Shown in pieces: positions 55,501 to 64,000 of a stretch of DNA of 64,000 nt. The notes under the pieces are model-generated. The model was not told the DNA's origin, searched no databases, and saw only the letters and a program-made list of their open reading frames with translations. The position numbers were made by a program, and so were the translations under genes. Each line of letters opens with the position of its first letter. The stretch's first letter is position 1. This stretch comes from Motacilla alba alba (Eukaryota > Chordata > Aves > Passeriformes > Motacillidae): positions 8,748,618-8,812,617 of the forward strand of contig NC_052032.1 in NCBI RefSeq assembly GCF_015832195.1. Direction: 5' to 3'.

Positions 55501-58500
55501 CCATTAATGGGGCAGCCCATTTGTCTCAGTCTTATAATGCAGCTGATTTGAGAGATGATAAGTACTGCTAAGAATGACTTCAAAGCTTAGTGGTCCCCTA
55601 AGCTCCTTGCAGGTTCAAATCAAATCCCAATTTATTAAGTGTCTTTATCTTTGTCCCTTTTAACTTCAGGGAGTGTTTTGTCACAGATTCCAGGGGGTGC
55701 AGGAGTGGGGCCTGTCAGACTTCAGAGCAGTGCACTTGGTTTTTTTACCAGCTGCCTCTTCCCTCCATATGCTCACTCCAAAATTCATGTCACATCCAGC
55801 TTGCAATCGAAGCCTACATTTGGGTTTCGATTGTTTGCTAACTGAGAATTGCTGTGAAGATGGTTTACCATAAAAATTGCTTAGTCAGGCACTGTAAAAA
55901 AGCAACAATGAAATACCATTTTCTTTCCTTTTAGCTGGACATGTTTCCCAGAAGTGAGGGGACTCACAACACTCCCACAAAGGCAGGCACCAGCAAGAGA
56001 ATAAAGGGTTGTGGCTGTCAGAGCTGTGGGCTGTTTGTAAGATTCTTGGAGCACATCTGGAGGGTGCAAAAATTTCAAAACACTGAGACTTAGGAGGAAT
56101 TTCTGGTTTTGGATCACATACATCTGCACTTCCTGAATTTTGCTAGACCTTGTGGGTTACTGGGTGAAATATTTCCTAAAGAGTGGCAGCGCACAGCAGC
56201 AGAAACTGAAGCCTCTGGGAAACGAGTCTGTATCAAACAAACCTTCAGAGTCCAAACAGCCTCGTACAGAGTTGAGTAAACCCCAAAGCCACTTGCCTTT
56301 GCCTTGCAAAACCACCAGAAACCCACACTGGAGCTCTGAGTGCCACAGCGTGGCAGAGCTGGGCACTTCTTGCCCCATTCAGCATCTGTGTGCAAGGGGG
56401 AAGGGCTGGTTGGGAAAAAGAAGACTCAAACCCAGACCATGTGCTCCTCGTGGGATAACACCACATGGGGGGTCAGCAGAACCTCCCTTGGCAGGTTCTT
56501 AGGTGAGAAATTCTGCAATATCCTATCCAGAAAAAAAAGCTAAAATTCCTTTGTAAAACCTGCTCTGAATAGGCCACGGCTCATTGTCTGATTTGCTTAA
56601 ATGAGTAGGTGGTAATTGGAGTGTCTCAGGAGGGGAAATTCAGTGTTTTGGGGGCTGGTGCCTCTAAAATGCTTTAGGAGTGAAAACCCAGGGCCTCTTC
56701 CTGCCTTGCTTCCATGAGACAGGAGCTGTGGAGTCAGCAGGACAGAACTGTACACGACTGGCTCGTGTTGCTCCTGCAGATCTAAAATACAAATCCTGAT
56801 GGATTTGCTCCTCTTTGCCTCAGCTCACCCTCGGCTCCCTCGCTTGGGAGTTTCACACTCTGCAGAAGTGGGATTTGGCCCAGTGATAGGTTTCACTTCA
56901 TCTCTCAGCAGATTTGTGGTCTAACACTCCAAGATGTGCAGCATAACACAGTGGCAATCTGTCACTCTCCTGGCTCTTGTCAGCTCCAACAGCTTGCTGA
57001 GAAAATACGGAGCCAAAATAGGCACCAGTCCGGCCTGAGGGACCCAGAATCATTGCCTGAGGAGAGCTCTGCCTGTCACAGCACAGACATTCCTGCTCCA
57101 CTTGGCTCTGCCACCATCCCAGCAGGCTGGGACCAGCCCTGGGCTTTCCTGGCAGCTCTCACAGCTCCCCATCTTCCCAAATCTTCCCTGAGCGTTGTCC
57201 TCCCACTGCTGAGGCTGCACATTGTGTTCTCTCCCCTCTTGGAGGTTCCATCCCTGAGCCCTGGGTCTGCAATTAGGGCTCTTATCACTCGTGCACCCAG
57301 AATAGCTGCGGCTCCCTCTTGGACAGGCTCTGCATTCCCAGCACTGAAACCTCTAATCAGGCCAGAACATTGGCTTGGAACAGCTTGAAAAGGGAACTTG
57401 GTGACTCCAGTCTGGAATTCCTTGTTTGGTTAGGCTTGAAAAGATGAAATTCTGGGGATGTCTGGGCACAGGCTCTGAGCAGGGGCATTTGTAAGATTAG
57501 GCTGAGCCTGTTTCTTCAGGAGGAATTCTCAGAGACCACAGGGATCCGTGGGCATGGAAGGAGGTGGTGCCAGTGTCTCACCTCACCCTCGGAGTGCTTT
57601 CCAGAAATAACCAACACTCACAATCCTGGCATTGCTGCTAGAGGCAAATCTGCCTTCTACAGCTATAAAGAATGAACGAATAATTGGAGATATAAACCAG
57701 AAAAAGGAGTCAGATTCAATATAAACCAAAATGCTGATGGAACAGCACCAGCTGGCTCTGCTCTGCTGTGGGGTGGGAGAAGAGGATACAGAGCTTTTTC
57801 TCGGGGTACTCACTGAAATTCAACCCACAACAGCAGTAAGCAGGGTAAGAAGAAATGTGTTTTCTGGCTTTGCAGAGGTAATTTTGAGGGGTTGTAAGAA
57901 ATGCACTGTCAAGTCTCAGTCCAGGACATCACAGCCCACTGAAGCCCATCCGATGCTCCATAAAAAGAATGACAACGAAAAGGCAAGTGAATTGTTGCTG
58001 TTGTGCGAGTTTTGCTGCTGCTCCCATGTCCAGGCTGTCTTTGTCGAAGGCGGCACCTGGGTTGTCCCGGCAGAAGCTGGGGCCGGGAGGCTCCAAACGT
58101 GGGTGCTGCAGCTCCAGTGTGCAGGCTGCGTTTGCCCTCTGCTGTTGGTTTATCAGACTGTTCCCTCCGGAAAACCCAAAACCTGGAGAACCTGAGTGGT
58201 CACAGCCCAGATTTCAAACACTTACACTTAAAAATTTGTGGTGCTTAAAATAAGTGATGCCCACAAAGGGGCAAAAGCTTCACCTGAGACTCTAGTATTC
58301 ATTCATTTTATATTATCAAGTTTTTGCTTATAATCATAAAGACCAGAAACTTAAAAAAAAAATCCCCTAAATAGAGCCCAAAAATGAAGCCTCTTGCTCT
58401 CTTGAAAGGAGGCATTCAGGTGTGACTGAGAGCAGGATCAAACACTGGGTGAGCCCACAGGGGAAGGTGAGGAGATGCCCTGGAGTGTTGTTTGTTTTTT

Positions 58501-59472
58501 TGGTTTTTGGGGGTTTTTTTAAAGCAACTACTACAAATAGGACTGAATTACTGGATTTTAAAGCAACTACTACAAATAGGAAACTCAGCTCAGTCCTTTT
58601 TTCAAAGTGTTCTAATATCAGCAAGAATTTGGCTGAATAAGCTCTAACATAGCCCAGAGAGCTGATGGAACTCAGCACTCACTGAGATACAAAAGCAGCC
58701 CAGCCACAATCTTTCAGGAGCAGTTCTGTGTTTCAGCCACCAGCTCAGTGATTTATCTGGCTTGGGCATGAGGAGAAACTGTCAGTAATGAAGAGATGCT
58801 AAAATATCTTTCATCTTTTGATTCCACAGCTGTGGCCTTGGCTTGGAAGAGTCTCCAGGAAGCCAAAGCAGTGGCATGTGCAGTTCAGGGAGCACTTGCT
58901 GTCACACACCTTTATCTCTTTCTCTCAGCTGCCTGTGCATCACCTCTACAGCTGAATTCCATGGGAATATTGTCATTGAAAGCAATGTAAACCTTCCACT
59001 TGGTTTGTTTTTTTCCCAGTGAACACATCACCTCTTTATTTGCTAAATAACAAAGAGAGGATAAGGGGAAAAGCGAGGAATTTTACCCAATTTCACAGCA
59101 CTCACAAAGGGAATTACAGGAACAGACAAAGCTTTGCCTTGCTTTTGAAGCCCTGAGCAGAACTACAGCTGGGACATCCTCTGGGTTCTCCCTGTCTTAT
59201 CATCCTCTTAGTAGGGAGCATGATGGAGCTGTGAGCACAGCAGCTGCCATCATAACTGACATTCCTTGGAGAAATGCAGAATATCATCCAAATCCACGGG
59301 GTGTAGCTTGCACAGCAAAGCCTGGCAGCAGCATCCCACTGCTGAAGTTGCTCTTGGCTGGGGTCACCTCCAGCTTAAGCTGTTTTTAAAAGCATCAGTA
59401 AAAATCTGAGGCACACACACATGAAAAAGTGTAAATAAAGGAGAGAGGTGATTTCACCTCTTATCTTCCCAG
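52523..59472. other. Region upstream of the first probable exon of the plus-strand gene
   Basis: About 7 kb without a clear gene or repeat element. It contains an A-run near 53066 and a 39-bp partial duplication at 58520-58581. A coding-like open frame at 56140-56502 is discussed under findings but is not called as a gene. Confidence 0.55.
58520..58581. repeat. 39-bp duplication, about 1.6 copies
   Basis: TAAAGCAACTACTACAAATA occurs at 58520 and again 39 bp later, with the intervening segment present once. Confidence 0.85.
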
Positions 59473-59750
59473 TCAATTGCATTCTTTCCAACTGAAGGAA
59501 ATAGCACAAGGAACATGCTCAGACAAGCCAGTATTTACACAGTTACTAGGAGCTGCAAAACTAATCAGAGAAGCAGCGGATGCCAGCAAAAAGCGTCTCC
59601 AGAAAAAAACCCAAAACATATGTCTCCCTTCAAAAGAAAAATCTGCTTTTTCACAGCTACAAAGGATTGAAAACAAATTTTGTCATCAAACGTGGAGCTG
59701 TGCCAAATCACAGGCAGCCAGAAGAAAGCTTTGGCACGAAAAGAGCTTTG
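59473..59750 (+). CDS. Probable coding exon of a CCDC187-like gene (a)
   Basis: The frame is open from a good acceptor (CTCTTATCTTCCCAG) to a near-perfect donor (TTTG followed by GTGAGT). It is charged and helical: it includes SDKPVFTQLLGAAKLIREAA, then DASKKRLQKKTQ, and a Lys/Arg/Gln-rich end (QAARRKLWHEKSFG). The exon starts with the third base of a codon and ends with one base, so it needs phase 2 before it and phase 1 after it. The exon starting at 60906 fits the latter. I do not recognise the family by sequence. Identity as CCDC187 is inferred from its place head to head with GPSM1. Confidence 0.55.
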
Positions 59751-60905
59751 GTGAGTTCTGAGTTACTGGGAAACTGCTGAGATGGGACTGCTTTGGTGCT
59801 GGAGGGAAGGGAAGGTGACAGGAGATAGTGAAAAACCCTCTTTATTGAGACAAGTGTGTATTTTCATCAGCTTTCTGTGTGTTCCCAGCAAAATATCACA
59901 ATGCACAGGAAGTCACACCTTGCTGGGGAGAGCTCAGGCAAAAGCTGCAGCATCACCACCCACCAGCTACAGCACAGAGAAGCTCCCTGTGCTTCTCCTC
60001 TGAGGGTTCCTTCCCTAGAGATAAACTGATGTAAATGCAACATTTTGTTTGCTAACTTTGGCAGCAAACACATAATGTGTCTAAAATAGTTTCTAAAAGA
60101 TGAAGTGGGAGAAGGGAAAAGCAGGAAATTTAACCCAATTCCAGAACATTCTTACAAATTAATGACAAGAACAGACTTCACTTGTTATTTTTGCATGTTA
60201 AATATTTGTTTCTGAGGTGGTGTATTGGCTGGGAGCAGTTTCTGCTCCCAGAAAGCTGCCAGCCTTTAATATTTATTTAATATTTATGGGCCAGGTTTTT
60301 TTGGGGGGATAGTCCCCAGTCAAAGTTGCTCTTTGAATTTGATGGTTAAGGAATATTTTTGACATTTTGACATTGAAATAGTTTTGATTTGCTGTAGATG
60401 GTGAGAGGAACAAAGATGAAGCAGCTTTGAGTGAGAGAAAGAGCAATGAGATTGTTCTAGCCCAAAGGTAAATAATAACCTGAGTGTACAGCACTTTGGG
60501 GGGTGAGCTGGTGAAGGCACACATAAAGGGATTTAAAATTTGGGATGCAGGACTTCAGAAAAATTTAGCACCTTACTTTTTATTATGGAAAAAAAGGATC
60601 AAAAGAGTCACCAAACAATTCCTCCCCCAGCTGTGACCAACGAGGCAGGGGAGGAAGGCAGGGCCTGGTGTCAGCTCTCTGCCCATGCTCATAATTTCTC
60701 ATATCAAATCACAAGTTGCACTGCACTTCCCCTGCTTTATCTTCATTTGCCAGGCTGCTGGTGGCTGGCAAAGTGCTGATTCTGTGGAGAGGCTGAGGCC
60801 ACATCAGAACATGAACAAGCTCAGCAGTCACTCATGTCAGTGTATTGACCAATTTAATCATTTTTAACCCTGCATTCTGACCCTTGTTTCTCTTCTTCCA
60901 AAGAG

Positions 60906-61511
60906 AGAGAAGCTCTGCTGTTCTGTCCCCTGCTCACTCACAGACCTGTTCGCCTGGGAGCCCTGCTGTGATCTCTGGTGCATCCAGAATGTCCCCTCTG
61001 TCCCCCAGGGCAGCCTCAGGACGCTGCAGCCCTGCCAGGAATTGGGCTGTGGGTGGCAAAGGCTCGGATGGGACATGGGTGCCTGCAAAGAGCCTGGACA
61101 GCCCAAGAAGGGGCAATTTCAGGGAGCTGGGAGATTCAAGAGCGTTCCCAGCACAGAAGGAAAAATCTCCCTGCTGCCTGCATGGCCCAGCTCTCTGCCC
61201 TGCAGGGAGCAGCTCCTTCTCTGTCCCACGTGGCAGCAGCACTCCCATGCCCACGGCTCTCCTGCTTCCCACATCCCACCTGACAGCAGCCAGCAAGGCC
61301 AGGGATCAGAGGCTGGAAGAGCTGTGGGGAAAATCACCCCAAAATAAGTTAGAGCAACTCAAGAAGAGGATCCAGGAGCAGAAGAGAAAGCAGCAAGCAG
61401 CACGCCGGGAGGAGGAGCGCCTGATTTTTGCTAAAGACCCCCTGCCAAAGAGAGCCCTGAAAAGAAAGGTTTGCAGAGTGGCCTCTGCTCCTCCTGCTCC
61501 AGCTCACAGAG
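60906..61511 (+). CDS. Probable large coding exon of a CCDC187-like gene (b)
   Basis: The frame is open for about 200 codons after a strong pyrimidine tract (CCCTTGTTTCTCTTCTTCCA), with AG acceptors at 60903 or 60905. The second fits the upstream exon's phase. The first part is Ser/Pro-rich and probably disordered. From about 61290 it becomes a coiled coil, with LEELWGKSPQNKLEQLKKRI followed by QEQKRKQQAARREEERLIFA, then a basic segment and VASAPPAPAH. The likely donor is AGAG followed by GTCAGT at 61512. The coiled coil and the following Ala-Pro segment suggest a cytoskeletal or centrosomal protein. In human, CCDC187 lies next to GPSM1 in divergent orientation, hence the call. A search is needed to confirm it. 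Confidence 0.6.
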
Positions 61512-63296
61512 GTCAGTGGTGGTCGGGAATCTCTGGAGAAAGGCTGGAACTGGGTATTCCCTAGCAGTGCTTTGGCACAGCTGAATAACTTAGCACAGAT
61601 TCCACCCCTCCCTGTGGTACCTGGGGGACATCACCCATGTTCTTGTGAGAAATCCATTTATTTCTGCAGGTTCAAACCTCCCTGTGCTGCACATCCCACC
61701 CTGCTCACTGAGTCCACTGGATTTACTCCCCAGCACTCACAAATTCATAAATTTCCTCAAAATAGTAAAGAATTTGCTGCAAATCTTCCCTTTCCTCCCA
61801 CATCCTTCCTTTTGCCACATATAAAACATGGAATAGGAGGCAGTACAGTAGTGAGGAGAGGCACCACAGGTATTTAAATCAGGAATTGTGTCGTTCAGAG
61901 GCATTACAGGGGATTTAACAGTTCATTCAGTGGAACTAGTGTGGATCTGAAAGCAAATATTATTAGACCTTCTTATCCTACTTTGCTGCTAAATTTGGGG
62001 CTGGAGAACCATCCGTCTACAGCTGTCACTTCAGTTTAGTGTGGTTGGAGATCTGGGATTGCTGGCAGCAAGGCAGGGGTCGGGACTGCCCGGGGGCAGC
62101 CCCAGCAGAGGGGGATTACTGAGGGAACACAGCACTACTGGAGCCGAGCTGGAAAGCTGCAGGGAATAAATCTCATTGCTGTAATAGCATTAGTGTTAAT
62201 TCACGGGGCACTGGCATCCCTGGCACACCCTGCCAGCTTCCAGGGCCGTTTCCCTTGGATTCCCTCCCTGTGTTGTGGTGTTGTGGCGCTGCCCTCAGGT
62301 CTGTGGCAGCCAAGTGTCCCTTCCCAGCTGCATCAGGCAGTGCTTTCTGTCCCCAGTGCCTGATGTTCCCCCTCCTAAAGCCTGAAGCCAGAGCCACAGT
62401 CCAGGCTGAGCCCCCTTGGGACATTCCCAAGGGAAGGCTTGTTCAGTTTGTTTCTAACCCAGACCATTTTATGTAGCTGAACGAGGGAACTGCCAGACAA
62501 ATTTCCACTTGTGGGACACACACAGACTGAGGCTGGGGATTCACAGCTCACAGACTCAGTTCAGCTGCATCTTGTTCACTTTGTCTGCCTGTCCCCTACG
62601 ACTGACAGAAGTGTGTCACAGCTGCTTTGCCAAGTGTTCCCTCTGCAGACACCTGCAGCCCAGCCTGGGAGCCCAGTGCTGCTCTCCACACATGCAGGAG
62701 CTCAGCTGTTGCATCCCAGCATCTGCACAGCTCCTCGTAGCCCAATGGCTCTCAAACACTTGTTTTTCTGGGTCTTAGTGCTCTGAACCCAGCTCTGTTC
62801 CCTCCTTGCCTGATGAAGAGCAGAGAATACCAGGCAGAGAAGGATTTACCATCCCTGGACAAGGAAGGGATTAGAAAAAAGCCCCAAAGATCCCAGGTTA
62901 GCAATGAGGTATCATAATTGGGAACTTCCCCAAGTATTCAGCGTTTGCTGTGCATGGCAAGATTGGCCTGGATCTCCAGAGGCACCAAGGGGAGGTGTCC
63001 CACTGCACCCACAGGATGCAGCAGTCAGGGCAGGGCTGTTTCTTGTGTTGTGTGGATGGACAGGGTCATGGATGGAGCCTCAGGAATGGATCCAGGCCGT
63101 TGCTTCCTTTGCTGGGACATCTATACAACAAAAATTAATAAAGGAGTCCTGCATGTTTGGTGACCAGTTTCAATTAAAAGACTCCTGGTTTTGCATTCCA
63201 AGGAAATGGGGCTGGGAGTGAAGTGTTGGGTTCAGCGCATTTGATTTTAGCTACACTAATTCTTTTCTGTGTTTTATTTTCACCTCCCGATTAAAG
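61512..63296 (+). other. Intron between probable exons b and c
   Basis: About 1.8 kb with no exon-like segment that I could support and no recognised repeat. Confidence 0.5.
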
Positions 63297-63395
63297 ACCA
63301 AAGAGAGAGAAGCTCAGCGTGGAGAATTCAAACAGAACACCAGAGGCAGCTTTCATCCAAGTCCTGTGTTCTGGAGAGAGCAGTGGCAGGGAAAG
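63297..63395 (+). CDS. Probable coding exon of a CCDC187-like gene (c)
   Basis: A segment with two open frames lies between ATTAAAG and a consensus donor (GAAAG followed by GTAAGG). If it starts at 63297, exon b's one spare base gives the frame DQRERSSAWRIQTEHQRQLS. If the acceptor is the next AG (63303), the frame is EREAQRGEFKQNTRGSFHPS, ending FWREQWQGK. I cannot choose between them. The donor is strong and the composition is coding-like. Confidence 0.42.
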
Positions 63396-64000
63396 GTAAG
63401 GCTGAAAACCATGAGAAATTATGAGGACCAATGAACAGAACTGCCTGCAGCAGCTGAATTCCAGACTTGCCAGGATTAAAATTCATCAGAAATGAAAAAT
63501 AAGTCGTACATCCTCAGTGGGAAGAGCTGTCTGTCACCTGTTCAGTCCTGTTTCCCTAATGAATTAAGGGTGCTACCAAAGGCAGGGATTTCCTGGCCTG
63601 CCAAGCAGGGACTGAATCCAGGCAGTGAAAAGTCAGGTGCATTATCCAAGTCTCAGTTGCTGGTTCTCACTTTTATTTGACAGGTATTTCTAAGGGCAGG
63701 TTGGAGCTCCTGGTGTTATTTTACCCATTGAATTCTATAGCCTTGCATAGAAGTGGTTGCATTCAAATGTTGTGGGGAAGAAGTGGAAGTGCTGTGGGTT
63801 GTACTTTACACCAGCCAAGTTCCCAAGTCACTTGTGTGAAGCAGAAATAAAAAAAATCCAAACTCTCTAATCCAGATAGAATTATCAGGACAGTGTGCTG
63901 TAGTCCCTAAGTATGATTTAAAATGCATGAAATATGTAATAATTCCCTTCTCCCTCCTTTTTTTTTTTTTTTTTGTTTTAATGGATTGTTTGAAAAATGG
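63396..64000 (+). other. Downstream intron of the plus-strand gene, partial
   Basis: No further exon can be supported before the window ends. A run of 18 or more T residues lies at about 63958-63975. Confidence 0.5.

Overview
This window looks like a piece of a bird nuclear genome. The genes are split by introns with GT-AG borders and a CpG-island promoter. Remains of CR1 retrotransposons, the main avian LINE family, lie in introns and intergenic DNA. Two solitary LTRs resemble songbird endogenous retrovirus LTRs, which hints at a passerine. Nothing prokaryotic is present: no operons, CRISPR arrays, rRNA or tRNA were seen.

About the left two thirds (505-44592, minus strand) is GPSM1, also called AGS3 (activator of G-protein signalling 3). 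I could place eleven coding exons whose reading phases join without a break into 478 residues. They comprise the N-terminal leader, the tetratricopeptide (TPR) domain with its repeated Leu-Gly-Asn motifs, and the linker after it. The C-terminal GoLoco exons, which bind Gi-alpha GDP, lie beyond the left edge. The first coding exon sits in the CpG island at about 44.2-45.0 kb, 20.8 kb upstream of exon 2. The introns carry many minisatellites with units of 13, 36, 37, 41, 51, about 52 and 62 bp. Two of these fill much of short introns between TPR exons.

The CpG island at 44.2-45.0 kb looks like a divergent promoter. To its right, on the plus strand, lies about 15 kb with CR1 debris, a solitary LTR and no clear gene. 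From about 59.5 kb a second plus-strand gene is visible as three probable coding exons (59473-59750, about 60906-61511 and about 63297-63395). The middle one encodes a basic coiled-coil stretch followed by an Ala-Pro-rich segment. In human 9q34.3, as I recall it, CCDC187 lies head to head with GPSM1, so a CCDC187-like identity is the best inference. It rests on position and composition, not on an alignment.

The most useful unexplained items are the proposed first exon of the divergent gene at 44905-44963, the minisatellite load in GPSM1 introns (one array ends about 30 bp from a splice donor), an in-frame upstream extension of GPSM1 exon 2, and several AT-rich intronic blocks that could be conserved regulatory DNA. 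I found no convincing new biological system.
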